From positions 50,273,174-50,337,173 of the forward strand of contig CM059975.1 of assembly GCA_030490835.1 (NCBI GenBank): a stretch of DNA of 64,000 nucleotides, in the 5' to 3' direction. Shown here in pieces: positions 11,775 to 24,275 of this stretch. Made by a program: the position numbers and the translations under genes. Source of the DNA: Annona cherimola (taxonomy: Eukaryota > Streptophyta > Magnoliopsida > Magnoliales > Annonaceae). The notes under the pieces are model-generated. The model had not been told where the DNA came from, did not search any database, and saw nothing but the letters and a program-made list of their open reading frames with translations. Within the stretch, counting starts at the first letter, position 1, and the number at the start of each line of letters is the position of its first letter.

Positions 11775-13497
11775 TGTTGTCCCGAGTTAATGACAATTAC
11801 CCAAGAGGGGAGGGGTGAATTGGGTATTTAAAAAATTTTAAACTTAAGCAGAAACTTTACCCCGGATTAATTTAGTCCCCTTTTTGAAGAAACAGAATGG
11901 AAAGCAATATAGTGTAGAGAGCAGAAATAAACATCAACACACAGGATTTTATAGTGGTTCGGGCAACCTCCCTACTCCACTCTTCCAAGCTCACACCTCT
12001 TGTGACTTGGGTTCCACTATGTATTCCGCGAATACAACTAGAGTCTCCACTCTCTTCTAGATTCTAGCTCTAGGGGGCATCAACAATACACAGCACAAGT
12101 AGGTGACGAGTTCCACTCCAATCACACACTACTTTGCTTACACTTGTTTTTAGCTACCTAAGCTAAAACAAGCTCAATACAACAATAAGAATAAAAGAAA
12201 GTTTCTACACGTTACTGTTGTGTAGAGGCAGTTTTGACGCAGAGAAGAACTTGTACAACAGTGTTGATGATTCAATAAGAAGCTCTTGCCTGTTTGAACT
12301 CGGAGTTCTTCTTCTTTATGATGGCTTGATCACTTAATGCTCTTGGAGATAGGAGTTATGCACATTCAATGACTCTCAGCTACCCTCCTCGTTCATATTG
12401 ATTGCCTTTTATAATTGTTGAAGGAATCCGAACGTTTGGAGGTAAGTGGCGCGCATTTAATGCACCGACGTTCAAAAAATTTTCGACCGTTGCGACCCAA
12501 GTCGCAGGTGGAGTCGACTTCGGGTGCGACTTCGCCCAAGTCGCAGATGGAGTCGACTTCGGGTGCGACTTCGCCTGTTCACAACAACTTCAAGTTCTAG
12601 TCTGAGTCGACTTGGTCCTCGACTTGACCCAAGTCGCAGGTGGAGTCAACTTCGGGTACGACTTCACCTCGGCAGTTTGCTTGACGAACTTGAAATCCTT
12701 GGAATGCTTTGCTTACTTGAGTTTCTTCATGCTTGGTTGTTTCTTCCTTGATTTATATCTCTTTGGACCACTGTGTTATCATTCTAGCTCGATGTCCTTT
12801 TAGCTCCATGATTTGCAAACCTTGAGTCCTTGAGTCTTGAATCTTTGTACTCATGAACAAGTCCAATATTTTTTTGTTTAGAATAGTTGAATTCATGCAT
12901 CTTGCTTTCTTTGGACTTGGATTAGTCTTCATATGTTCCAAGTCGAACATCGAAGTCGACTTGATCTTCAACTTGACTCAAGTTCTACCTTGAAATCGAT
13001 CTAATCGCCGATTTGGCTTCTGAAGTTTCTGCCCTGTTCAACTGAAGTCGATACTGGAGTCGACTTGGTTTGCGACTTCACCCAAGTCGCATGCGGAGTC
13101 GACTTCGTCTCCGACTTTGGCAGCTCTGCTCCTTGATTACAACTCTGGACAGAAATGATGCCTCCAAGTCGCGACTGGAGTCGACTTGGTCTGCGACTTC
13201 ACCTCAAGTCGTAAGCGGAGTCGACTTGGGATGCGACTTCGGTAGTTCTCGTTCTTGATTTCAACTCTGGAAGGGAATGACGTTTCGAAGTCGATGCTGG
13301 AGTCGACTTGAGGATCGACTTGGCCTAAGTCGAAGCCTGAGTCGACTTGGAAATCGACTTGACTTGCCATGCTTCATATTCTTCAAATTTATAACCTTAA
13401 GTCATTTCCACAAACATGTTAGTAACCAAAACTTACTCAAATTGATTTGTTAATCATCAAAACATAGACTTGGCTTATTTTCCACATATTTCCAACA
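11775..13497 (-). mobile_element. Copia-family solo LTR, 1723 bp, target duplication ATTTT
   Basis: On the plus strand it runs from TGTTGTCCCGAG to TTTCCAACA. It is a full-length reverse-strand match in layout to 3312-5005 and is flanked by ATTTT on both sides (11770-11774 and 13498-13502). No internal sequence is attached. About ten GTCGAC-centred motifs, the dyad doublet (12499-12571) and the TATA box (12406-12413) are intact. Confidence 0.93.
12499..12571 (-). promoter_or_regulatory. Palindromic dyad doublet in the solo LTR U3
   Basis: Units at 12499-12532 and 12538-12571, both with exact AAGTCGCA / TGCGACTT arms and a GTCGAC centre, 39-bp period. The proximal end is 86 bp from the TATA box at 12413. 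Confidence 0.8.
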
Positions 13498-13794
13498 ATT
13501 TTCATATCCAATCTTTATAAAATCATAATTTACCCCCTTTTTCTTATAAATCTCAAATGTAACCTTTGAAAATCCAATTAAGTCCCATTTTTGTCTCTAC
13601 TCTTTTCAAATTTACCAATCAATCTCTTTTTTAAAAAATTTAAAATTTAATCTCATTTTTCTAAAATTGCAATTTAGTCTTTTTGTAAACATACACATTT
13701 TTCAATAACTTTACACTAATAACATGCACTCTGTATAAGCTTTAAGTGTATAAATCGCATTCATTAAATTTCAAAGAATCATGGGTTTCATAGG

Positions 13795-14735
13795 TACTCT
13801 CTATTACTTCATGTTAAAAGAATCTAAGACACTTTAGAAAACAACACAATTGATTTCAAGTTATAGAAGCAATGAAGAGTTATCTTCTAAACTTTACCAT
13901 TTAATTTCTCAATTAATTTGCTCATCCTCAAATCAATGTATCAATAGTGCAATGCTAGAAGAGTTACAATAAGCTTATAATGCATGATATGATGAAGCAA
14001 AAGGACTTGACATCAAATATGTTGAAAATGAGTTAAATCCTAAACCAAAATAGCTACATTCAAGGGCCAAGTAAAACCATCAAGGACCACATATGTAAGA
14101 AGACCCATTTCGCAATTACTTAACATGTGGAGTGCTCCACAAAGAATTCAAAAAACATGTAATTTTCGTAATAAATTTGACCATAAGATATACCAATACA
14201 AGGTTAACAAATTACATGAAAGAGGAGAAAAAATTGATATGAATGCCAAAGAGTCTAGGATATGCACTACCTATATAAGAACGAATAGCTTTAAGATTTT
14301 ATACTAACTCATTTGGACTCAAAAGATAGGTAATAAAATGATAAAAAAAAAAGATTAATTTATATTGCAAGTGTGTCTTAAAGCTAAAATAAGCAATACA
14401 TGGTTCATGGATAGTGTTTACTTAAGACATATGATTGGTGACAATGCTGTCTTTAATAAGCTCAGGCCATACAATGGAGGAATAGTTGCATTTAGCAATA
14501 ATGAAAAGGATAATATATGTGGTAAAAGTAATGTCTATGGTATTGCAAATGTATGTATTGAAGAAGTTCTGTTTGTCGAAAGACTCAAATACAATTTAAT
14601 GAGTATTAGCCAATTATGTGATAAAGGATACAAGATTGTGCTTGAATCTTTAATGTGCAATGTATTAGATGGACAACATGTGCTATTTAGTGGCGAAAGG
14701 CGTGAAAACATATATTAGGTTTTCCTTGATAACAT
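13795..14735 (+). pseudogene. Copia gag end and protease of element B, degenerate
   Basis: An open stretch at 14365-14718 reads NTWFMDSVYLRHMIGD then LKYNLMSISQLCDKGYK. This is the aspartic protease and the region before integrase. The catalytic D-S/T-G triad is spoiled (DSV). Upstream, 14125-14307 matches the gag-protease linker of element C. The end near 14735 is abrupt. Confidence 0.8.
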
Positions 14736-15790
14736 GTTAAGTCGCTTTTACACTATATATTTATAATGATAATTAGATGAGAATGTGAGTGATTAAGATG
14801 ATTTGAGTTGAATATTGATTGATTTAGCTTAGTTATGTGAAAACACTCACATTTGATTAATTTATGCAAAAAAGGATCAAGGCCACATTTGATTTGATGA
14901 TTTTGAAGATTTTAAAGTAGTTAAAACAATGATCGAAGTAATTTAGAATGTGTCGAGGAAGTTTCTTTGCCAATTGGGGCAAAATGTGACAAAATTGTGC
15001 AAAACCTCTCACAAAGCTAAGCATTCTATAGCACCACACGATTCAAACCACGTGTAGCTGGGTGCCACACTATTTGAATGTGTGGGACCCTGGTTATGCA
15101 AAAACATGTGCAATTTAGACTCTATACGAAATTTGGACATATAGTTGTTTTTACACTATATAGTTTGAATGATAATTGGATAAGAATATGAGTGATTGAG
15201 ATGATTTGAGTTGAATAGTGATTCATTTAGCTTAGTTATGTGAAAACACTCATCAATTGATTAATTTGTGCAAAGTAGGAAAATACATGCAATTTCGGAC
15301 TCTGAATCATATAGAAAGAACAAATTTTGACATCGAAAATGAGGATAACTAGGCTTGCCACAGTTGCCATGTCGATGGCTCAAAAAATGCTTTTCATTGA
15401 TATGTTGTGGCTCTCATAACTTCTCCTACATCAAAAGTTATGAGCAATTGAAGATGACCTGTTTATTCAGCACAACATGCGTCTATTTTGAAAAGATCAA
15501 AGCTTAAGGACCAAGACCACAATTGATTTGATAATTTCAAAGAATTTAAAGGAGTTAAAACAAGGATCAAAGCAACGTAGAATGTGTCAAGGAAGTTTTG
15601 ACGTGAATTGAGACGAAACAGGACGAAACAGTGCAAAACCACACACAAAGCTCAACATTCCAGAGTGCCACATGGTTCAAACCGTGTGTAGCTGGGTGCC
15701 ACATGGTTTGAATCATGTGGAACCCTGGTTACATAAAAATATGTGCAATTCATTTTATAAACTGAGGATGAAGGAATGAGAGAGCGAGGG
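14736..15790 (+). mobile_element. Second gypsy-type LTR family, with internal duplication
   Basis: Two blocks recur: a (14741-14870 and 15146-15276) and b (14874-15118 and 15513-15753). The middle part (15280-15480), with the a and b blocks, matches the reverse strand of 24276-25010. No coding text. The family differs from the LTR at 1-1918. Confidence 0.55.
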
Positions 15791-16090
15791 AAATATCACT
15801 ATATAAACTGAATTGTCATGCCATTGAGGTCGACTTTAAACCCTAAGTTGAATTTGAAGTCGACTTCGGCCTTCCCAAGTTAACTTCAATTAAGTTGACT
15901 TGGGGTAACCTGCCTAGTAGAAGCTCAACTCTCTCCTTTATGTTATCCCATCCCTTTAATCATTGTTTTAACCTAATTTATTGGTGCAAATATGGTTCAC
16001 ATCAATATTTTAACTATACCAATCGTCACATTCTAATGCATACATAAGAAATAAGCATCAAATCAATTAAATTTTCATATTTCTATGTCC
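15791..16090 (-). repeat. Probable diverged 3' LTR fragment of copia element C
   Basis: On the minus strand several AAGTCGAC and AAGTTAAC-type motifs (15829-15905) precede a TATA-like ATATAG near 15798-15806, the same order as in the better copia LTRs. It lies just past the pol end of element C. The alignment is too weak to set borders. Confidence 0.4.
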
Positions 16091-16099
16091 ATCATTTCC

Positions 16100-18800
16100 C
16101 TAATTTATAGAATGATTCAATATCTAATAGTTTAGTAAATATGTCTGCAATTTGATCATCTACTTTTATATATTCTAAACAAATATCATGATTTTCATAT
16201 ATTCTCTTATAAAGTGGTGCCCAACATCTATATATTTAGTTCCAAAGTGTTACACTAAAATTTCAGTTAGACAAATGACACTAGTGTTATCACATCTAAT
16301 TAGAATATTCATATATTCCAATCCATAGTCTCTTAATTATTATCTAATCCATTGCGATTGAGCACAATAACTACCTGCTGCTATATACTTAGCTTCTGCA
16401 GTTAATAGAGCAACACTAGTTTGTTTTATTAAAAACCATAATACCAACATGCTTTTAAGAAATTGATATGCTCTACTAGTGTTTTTTCAATCTATTTTGT
16501 AGCAATAAAATCTGCATTCAAGTATCGTATCAAATCAAATGTTGAACCCTTGGGATACCATAATCCAAAATTGGTTGTGTCAATCAAATATTTAAAAATT
16601 CTTTTGATAGCTATCAATTGAGATTCCTTTGGATTAGATCAAAATCTTGAACACATGCATACACTAAATAATATATCAAGTCTAGATGTAGTTAAATATA
16701 ATAAAGAACCAATCATGCTTCTATACAAATGTTGGTATACTATTTTACCTTTCTCATCATTGTCTATTTTAATTGATGAACTTATGAGTGTGCTTGCTCC
16801 TTTATAATTTTATATACCAAATTTCTTGAGTATTTCTTTGATGTATTTGAATTGATAAATGAAAATTTCTTTTTTAAGTTGCTTGATTTGCAATTCAAGG
16901 AAGAAGCTGAGTTTGCCCATCATACTTATTTCAAATTCATTCTACATCAGCTTAGAAAATTCTTATCACAAGGATTCATTAGTAGCACCAAAAGCTATAT
17001 AATCTATATAAATTTGTACTATTAAAATGACATTGCTCTTACTCTTATTGAATAAGGTGGTGTCTACTTTTCCTCTTTTGAATTCATGATTAGTCAGGAA
17101 TTTGCTAAGTCTTTCATACCATACTTTAGATGCTTATTTCAATCCATATAGCACTTTGGTTAGCTTATATACACATTCTGATTGATCATTTTCTTCAAAA
17201 TTTAGAGGTTGTTCAACGTATACTTCTTCATTAAGAAAATCATTTAGAAATGCACTTTTAACATCCATTTGAAAATTTTTGTACCTCATATGTGATGTAA
17301 AAACTAGCAATATGTATGACTTCAAATCTAGCTATAGGGGCATATGATTCTTCAAAATCAATTTATCCTTCTTATGAGTACTCTTTAGCTGCTGATCTTG
17401 CTTTATTTCTAACAACTAAATTTCTTTCATCCAATTTATTCTTAAACACCCATTTGGTTCCAATTATAGTATGATCATCGGGTGTAAGAACAAGTTGTCA
17501 TACTTTATTTCTTTTAAATTAATTAAGCTATTCTTGCATTGCTACTATCTAATTTTTATCACTTAGAGCTTAATCAATTGTGTTAGGTTAAATTTTTGAT
17601 ACAAATGCAAAGTGATCACATATATTTTGTCTTGAGCTTCCTGTTTTTACACCATCATATATATCTTCAATAACTTCTTCAATTAGATGATCATACCTAA
17701 ATTCGAGATCTTTAGGGAGTTTATAGGGAACATTACTTTCACTTACCTCTTAGCATGATTTGTAATCTTCTTCATCTTTCTTTCGCCCTTGTCCCCCCTT
17801 TTCTTTTCGCTTATAGCTTTTGAAAGTCTTTTGACGAGTTTACGCATCACTTAGCTCATCTTTCGTCTTTGGAGTGGGATTAAATTAATAAAAAATAATA
17901 TGTATAGATTCCTCTACTACTTGAGTTCTTTTGTTGAATAGTCTAAATGCTTTGTTATTGGAGGAGTAACCAAGAAATATTACTTCATCACTTTTTATAT
18001 CTAATTTTTTAAGGTTGTCTTTTTCATTAGTTAACATATAATATATACAACTGAAGGCATGAAAATATGATATATTTGGCTATTTACCTTTCCACAACTC
18101 TTATGGGGTCTTTTTTAAAATAGCACTTATGGTAACACAATTCAATACATGATAAATTGTGCTAACAGCTTCACTTCAAAAAATTTTGGATAACATGCTT
18201 TCATTTAGCGTAGTTAAATAATCTCTTCTATAGTTTTGTTCTTTCTCTCAACTACTCTATTTTGTTGAGGAATTCTTTATGTATAAAATGTGTAGTATAT
18301 TCCTTTTTCATTATAAAATTCTATGAAATATTTATTCTCGAATTGACCACTATGATCGCTTATTATAGATATAATTGAAGTTTGTTTTTCATTTTGCACC
18401 AATTTTGAAAAGTTATAAAATATAAAGAAAGTTTCATCTTTGCTAATTAATTGCATTATTCAAGTAAACCTTGAAAAATCATCAAGAATTGCAGACATGT
18501 CTTTTTTCTCCAAGGCTCAAAATGTTGGATGGTTCATAAAATTTCATCTGTAGTAACTCAAGTAGTCTTGGTCTTGGTCTTGATGTAGAAATCATGTTCT
18601 TAAGTGAGCATGATATTTTGAATTGCTTGGACATTTGGCATGATTTACGTACTTTGCCTTTGTCATATTTGAGTTTTGGTCATTCCTCCAAAAAATTCTT
18701 TTTCCATAAGGTCCTTATATTAGACATGTTTCTATATCAAAGTCTTTTATGCCACACTCATGGATCAATATCAATAGCTACTAGATATTTTCATTCAAAT
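16100..18800 (-). pseudogene. Copia integrase-RT-RNase H of element C, degenerate
   Basis: Recognisable phrases include DEVIFLGYSSNNKAFRLFNKR (about 17990-17930), TIIGTKWVFKNKLDERN (about 17480-17425), [12 protein letters not shown] with VYVEQP (17134-17325) and DQIADIFTK near 16110-16150. Frames change many times and stops are frequent. The RT core has lost its reading frame. Confidence 0.8.
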
Positions 18801-18849
18801 TATTAAGGCATACCAATATATATTTTCATGTCTTTTGTCATTGAAAACT

Positions 18850-19350
18850 GTGTTCTCCATTGAAAACATTACATATTGATAATTTAAACACAACTTGTAT
18901 CCTTTATCATATAGTTGACTAATGCTCATCAGATTGTGTTCGAATCCTTTCAACAAATGCACTTCTTCTATTTATGTATTTGAAATATCATAATATTTTC
19001 TTATCATAGATTTTACCTTCTTCGTTATTGTAAAAAGCAACAGTTCCTCCATTTAAAGGCTTAAGATAATAGAGTAAGGCCTTATCCCCTATTGTGTGTC
19101 TTGAACATCCATTATTCATGAACCGTGTATTGTTTGTCTTGGTTCTAAGACACACCTATAAAACAAATACATAGAACTCATTTCTTTGGTACACATCCAT
19201 TGGGTCCATTTGGATTGGTGTATGATTGAAACACTACTTGATTGTGTCTGGGATGTGCATATCTTACACTCCTTGGTACTCAAATCAATTTTGCTCACTT
19301 TCATGTAATTTTTTAACTTTACATTGGTATACTTTGTGTCCAAATTTGTT
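18850..19350 (-). pseudogene. Copia protease of element C, degenerate
   Basis: Reads RFMNNGCSRHTIGDKALLYY around 19060-19125, then HNLMSISQLYDKGYK further on. The protease triad is altered (NNG for D-S/T-G). It parallels 14365-14718 on the plus strand. Confidence 0.75.
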
Positions 19351-19879
19351 ACAACAATTACATGTCCTATGAATCTTTGAGAAGCACTCCAAGTGCCTGT
19401 AGGTTGCCAAGTTGGTCTTCTTACTCATGCAGTCCTTTATATCTTGGCTTCTCCTTTTGGTGTATCAATTTTGGCTTGAGATTTCCCCATTTGGGTGCAC
19501 TTGCATTGTTGTACTTACCATGTTTAAATGTTGAGTATCCAAGTTTTCTTTTACGTGTTTGTGTAGTCATTTTGAGGAATATTGAACACCTTTTCCTAGG
19601 TTAGAAAATTTTGCTAATGATTCATTCAATGTTGTATTCTCTTTTTTAGTTTTTCAAGATCAACTTTTTACTTCTTCACCTAGGGACTTGACTCTCTTGC
19701 TAGTTTGTCATTTACAATTATTGTTGAGTCACATTCTTTGATATTCTCGGCATATTTGTTGCCAAGTTTCTTTATCTTATCGTATAATGAATCATGGGCT
19801 TATTGCAATTCTTATAACATGGTACATTTGATACAATCATTTGAGGAAGAGCAAATTGATTAAGACATAGAATGATAAA

Positions 19880-21050
19880 GTTTAGATGATACTTCTTCAC
19901 TTTGTGTGCCGCCTGTATCTACTATTTATGTGGTTGTGAAGTAGTTGTGAGAGTTCACTTCCTCAATTTGTGCTATGCAACAGATTCGTGCACAATTTGC
20001 AGCTTCTTGATCTTCACTTGATGCGCTACTTGATGAGGATCGATCTTCATTTATATACATTCCTTTACCTCTTTCTTTTGGAAATTTCTTTGAATTGCCT
20101 CTCTCTTTCTTCTCTTCTCTGTCTTTAAGCTTGCTCTCATCAAATGTAATACATTGTGCTTGCATGTGTCATACTCCTCCACTTTTGTAGTATTTTAAGA
20201 TATCATTTTTCTTCTCCCTTTTATTTTTTTCATTGTAAGCTTTGGAAGATCCTACATTCTTTCCTCTCCTTAGAAAATTTCTAAATTTTCTAGTAACAAG
20301 AGCAATCTCTTCACCTTCATTTTGCAAAGTGGATTAAGACTCATCCGTGCTTTGATGGGTAGCCTTTAGTGCAAGAGTCTTCTTTCGCTTACTATGTTCC
20401 TTGTTCTTCCTCTTTATCAGTTCATGAGATATCAGTGAACTGATAAAATTTTTAATTTTAAAGTGTTCAGATGCTTGGCTTCTTCAATGGATGTATTCTT
20501 TGGTGTCTAAGACTCCAGTAGATCACGCAAGATCTTCATTACCTATTCAAATTTAGAGATAGTCTTTCCTAGGCTTTTAAGAACATTAGTAATTTTCAGA
20601 GCATTAGTAAATTTAGAAAATTGAGAAAATATTATAGAAATATTTTCAATTTCAAGCATTTTAAAACTTTTTATCTCTCTAATAAAAATATTCATTCTCA
20701 TCTCATGGACTTGAGATGTACCCTCATTAATAGACATTAAAGTATCTCATGTTTCTTTGTCTGTTTGACAAGAGGGCACTCGATTATATTCAGCCATTGT
20801 GAGAGTATAGAATAATGAGTTCATGACTTTAACATTACTCCCGGCTATTTTTACCTCATCCTCAGTCCATTTGGAGAATCTTTCACTTTTGGATAGAGTA
20901 ACACCGTCTTGGATGACAACTAAGAATCCATGTCTGTGGCCATGATCAACTGTTTCATTATCAATTTTCAATAACTGAAATTATTTCCATCAAATAAGGA
21001 AGTTTCGTGAAAGATTGACCTTCGGCAAAAGGTAAGAATGGAAGTTGATT
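19880..21050 (-). pseudogene. Copia gag of element C, degenerate
   Basis: Stretches 20747-20971 (ERFSKWTEDEVKIAGS, VMNSLFYTLTMAEY) and 19926-20171 (MQAQCITFDESKLKDREEKK, a serine/acidic stretch, ARICCIAQIEEV) are gag. Only the second half of the zinc knuckle can be read. Matches the phrases in element B gag. Confidence 0.8.
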
Positions 21051-21109
21051 GTGTTATTATATTATAAAGATCTCTCTGTAAATAACTCAAAGTCTGCACT
21101 GATATCACT

Positions 21110-21700
21110 TGTTGATCTCGAGTCACTAGTTTAACCCAAGAGGGGAGGGTGAATTGGGTTAATAAACTTCTTTGGCAATTTAAGACTTAACCCCATTTCG
21201 AAACAATCCCCTCTAATGAAACAGTTAGAGCTAGAAGGAGAGCAAGAAATAACAATCATATAATCACAAAGGGGCGTAGAAAATTATAGTGGTTTGGGTA
21301 ATACCCCTACTCTACTCTTCCATGCACACACTTATTTGTGTCTTTGGTTCTACGAATATAATAGCAATACAACTAGAGCCTCAACTCTCTTTTACATTCT
21401 AATTCTAGAGGGCCTTCACACTAAGTAGATGGCAAGTCTCACTCTAACCAATCACTACTTGTATTTCATCTTGGCCTTGGTCTCTAATACCAAGCCAAGT
21501 GACTTAATGCAATAAGAAAATAAATAAAACAAATGGGTCTACACTCTACAGATTTGTGCAAAGCAATTTACACACAACAGCATGCTCTTGAGAATTTGAG
21601 GAAGATTAGGAGTTGAAGTGCTTCAGAGAACTTGAGAATCTTTCTTGAAAATCACTAAATGAACTATTTAATGATTGAGAGTAAGAAGGTTAGAGCTCAA
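21110..21700 (-). repeat. Copia LTR remnant (5' LTR of element C), truncated
   Basis: Begins TGTTGATCTCGAGTC on the plus strand and matches the transcribed half of the reference LTR in reverse orientation (CCCAAGAGGGGAGGGTGAATT and the promoter-distal part). It breaks off near 21700, before the U3 palindromes, into unrelated sequence. Confidence 0.8.
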
Positions 21701-22531
21701 TTAATTATGTTGTTAACCCTTTGTTAGTAATCTCTCCGCAAATACACAGGTCGTAGATCATAGTATATAAAATATCGATCCTACAGGGAATTAAGTACTT
21801 AAGACGTTGAATTTAAACACTTATATGAAACACAGAGAGAATAAAGTAAAAGAAAGAAATATCAAAAGAAGAATGTCGATCTTAAGAATATGAAATGAGA
21901 ATTTAAAGTCAAGAAATGTGAGTACCTAGGATCTAGGGTTTCACATATGTCTTCTGCAATGAATGGGTAGATTGCTTATTCAATATGGATATTATGTATT
22001 AAAAGAGAAAAAGCTCTAAATTATCATTGTACCTTTTCTCGAAACCTACAAGGCGTAACCCTAGTATATTATTAACCACCTGTTCTTATGGGATTAAGTC
22101 AATTAGGATTCATTAAGTTCTGTGGCCGTTTGTGGGATTTCTCAAGGTCATCATGCCTATTTTCATAGTCTTAGATTTCCAAGTTTAGCAGCTTGATTAT
22201 CGTATATTTGACTTCCACATTTCAGTTCCATCACTTAATATATGAAATCATGTTAAAGTGTGGTACTATACATTCGATAAATGTTAAGATCACAAGATAT
22301 CAAATTAAGACAATATACCTTTAATAATCAAACCACAATATTCACTACATTGGATGCATGTTACATCCTAAATCCTATATCACGGGTTTAGCCTAGTATG
22401 TTTATAATAAAAATCAAGCATAAAATAATATTATATCCAATCTTTATCATAAACAAGAAAATTAAAATAAAAAAAGAAAAAGTTTATTGATTGGAAGCCC
22501 GATGGTGTCTTAACCATTCCAAGAAACTTAC
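21701..22531. mobile_element. Probable LTR-retrotransposon sequence around a solo LTR, left part
   Basis: Non-coding. A phrase with CGATCCTACAGGGAA near 21777 is of a kind common next to LTRs of plant gypsy elements. The text ends AAGAAACTTAC, and the other half resumes with CTTACCTCCTCAC after the solo LTR. Confidence 0.4.
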
Positions 22532-24275
22532 TGTTGGTCCCGAGTTAATGGCAATTACCCAAGAGGGGAGGGGTGAATTGGGTATTTTAAAAAAATTTAT
22601 AACTTAAACAGAAACTTTACCCCGGATTAATCTATTTATGAAGAAACAAAATGGAAAGCAATATAATGTTGATAGCAGAAATATAAATCAAACACACAAG
22701 ATTTTATAGTGGTTCGGGCAACCTCCCTACTCCACTCTTCCAAGCTCACACTCCTTGTGACTTGGGTTTTACTATTGTATTTCACAAATACAATTAGAGT
22801 CACTGCTCTCTTCTAGATTCCAGCTCTATGGGGCATCAACAAATCACAGCACAAGTAGGTGATGAGTTCCACTCCAATCACACACTACTTTGCTTACACT
22901 TGATCTTAGTTCCTCAAACTAAATCAAGTTCAATACAGCAATAATAATAATAACAAAAGAATCTACACGTTACAGTTGTGTAGAAGCAGTTTGGGCGCAG
23001 AGAAGAACTTGTAGAGTTGGCTTTGGAGAATCAGCAGTTGAGCTTTAGCAGTTTGAAGCAAAGTTCTTCTTCTAAGGATTGACTTGATCACTTGAAGCTC
23101 TTTAGAGATAGGAATTATGAGCAGTTAATGAATCTCAGCTACTTCCCTCGTTCACATTGAATACCTTTTATAATTGTGGAGGAAATCCGAACGTTTGAAG
23201 GTAGGTGGCGCGCATTTAACGCGCCAACGTTCGAATATTTTCCGACCGTTGCGACCCAAGTCGCAGGTGGAGTCGACTTCGGATGCGACTTCGCCCAAGT
23301 CGCAGATGGAGTCGACTTCGGGTGCGACTTCGCCAGTTCGCAGCATCTTCAAGTTCCAGACTGGGTCGACTTGGTCCTCGACTTAACCCAAGTCGCAGGT
23401 GAAGTCGACTTCGGGTGCGACTTCACCTCGGCAGTTAGCTTGACGAACTTGAAATCTTTGGGATGCTTTTGTTTTGCTTAGATTTCTTCATGCCTTGGTG
23501 TTCTTCCCTGATTTAGTTCTCTTTGAATCATTGGGTCCTTGAGTCTTGAGTCTTGACTCTTGTGTTCATGAATGTTCTTGATTTGAGTTTATGCATCTTG
23601 CTTTCTTTGGACTTGGATTAGTCTTCATATGTTCTAATTTGAACATCTAAGTTGTCTTGATCTTCAACTTCACTCAAGTCTGCCTTGAAGTCAATTTAAT
23701 CCCAAATTGTCTTCTGAAATTTCTCCTCTGTCCGATCGAAGTCGATGTCGGAGTCGACTTGGTCTGCGACTTCGGTGCCCCCAGTTCTCGGTTTCGACTC
23801 TGGATAGAAAACGACGCCTCCAAGTCGCTACCGGAGTCGACTTGGTCTGCAACTTCACCTCAAGTCGCAAGTGGAGTCGACTTGGGGTGCGACTTCGGCA
23901 CTTCGGAGTCTTGATTTCAACTCTGGAAGAAATCGTCATTTCGAAGTCGATGCTGGAGTCGACTTGGTCTGCGACTTCGCCCAAGTCGCATGCGGAGTCG
24001 ACTTCGTTTGCGACTTCGGCAGCTCTGCTCCCCGTTTTCAACTCTGGAAGGAAACGACGCCTCGAAGTCGATGTTGGAGTCGACTTGGGGATCGACTTGG
24101 CCTTAAGTCGATGCCTGAGTCGACTTGGAAATCGACTTAACCTGCCATGCTTCATTTTCTTCAAATGTATATCCTTTAATCACTTCCACAAACATGTTAG
24201 TAGCCAAGACTTACTCAAATTGATTTGTTAATCATCAAAACATAGATTTAGCTTATTTTCTACATATTTTCAACA
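22532..24275 (-). mobile_element. Copia-family solo LTR, 1744 bp, target duplication CTTAC
   Basis: Plus strand from TGTTGGTCCCGAG to TTTTCAACA, flanked by CTTAC at 22527-22531 and 24276-24280. Same layout as 11775-13497, with a rich GTCGAC array on the side away from the TATA box (23730-24140), a dyad doublet at 23258-23330 and a TATA box at 23165-23172. The long overlapping open frames here on both strands come from the stop-free palindromic repeats, not from a gene. Confidence 0.93.
23258..23330 (-). promoter_or_regulatory. Palindromic dyad doublet in the second solo LTR
   Basis: Units start at 23258 and 23297 (39-bp period) with the same AAGTCGCA / GTCGAC / TGCGACTT plan. The proximal end is 86 bp from the TATA box, as in the other copies. 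Confidence 0.8.

Larger units (their letters stand above)
8743..13794 (-). mobile_element. Gypsy-type solo LTR (about 3.3 kb), itself split by a copia solo LTR
   Basis: Non-coding. It shares three ordered blocks with the plus-strand LTR at 1-1918 and is inserted in copia element B. The flanks are TACTA (8738-8742) and TACTC (13795-13799), a likely 5-bp target duplication with one change. Removing 11775-13497 and one ATTTT leaves about 3.3 kb. The outer ends are inferred from element C, so they may be off by a few bases. Confidence 0.65.
6670..14735 (+). mobile_element. Ty1/copia element B, decayed 5' part, split by a gypsy-type LTR
   Basis: Order: 5'-truncated LTR (6670-7637), PBS (7638-7651), gag (7688-8742), foreign insertion (8743-13794), then gag-protease continuation (13795-14735). 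Comparison with element C shows the gag text continues across the insertion: the bases around 8730-8742 and from 13795 on align as one uninterrupted stretch with C at about 19850-19950. After 14735 the element is lost into another LTR-type sequence. Confidence 0.8.
16091..21109 (-). mobile_element. Ty1/copia element C, nearly complete but decayed internal region
   Basis: On the minus strand, from the PBS-like AGTGATATCAGTGC next to the LTR at 21110: gag (about 21050-19880), gag-protease linker and protease (about 19350-18850), integrase (about 18800-17900), reverse transcriptase (about 17600-16900) and RNase H to the pol end near 16100. Every domain has stops and frameshifts. The same family in less decayed form is seen in elements A and B. 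Confidence 0.85.

Noticed and set aside
12402..13370. Several 60-80-codon frames reading VDFGCDFAQVA or RSRLRLRL-like text
   Set aside because: Same cause: the palindrome array of the solo LTR at 11775-13497. Equivalent frames appear in every copy of the LTR and in several frames at once.
23691..24231. Overlapping reading frames of 157 and 174 codons on opposite strands
   Set aside because: They run through the GTCGAC palindromic repeats of a solo LTR. The repeats lack stops on both strands and the products are repetitive Arg/Ser or Val/Asp text, so these are by-products of base composition.
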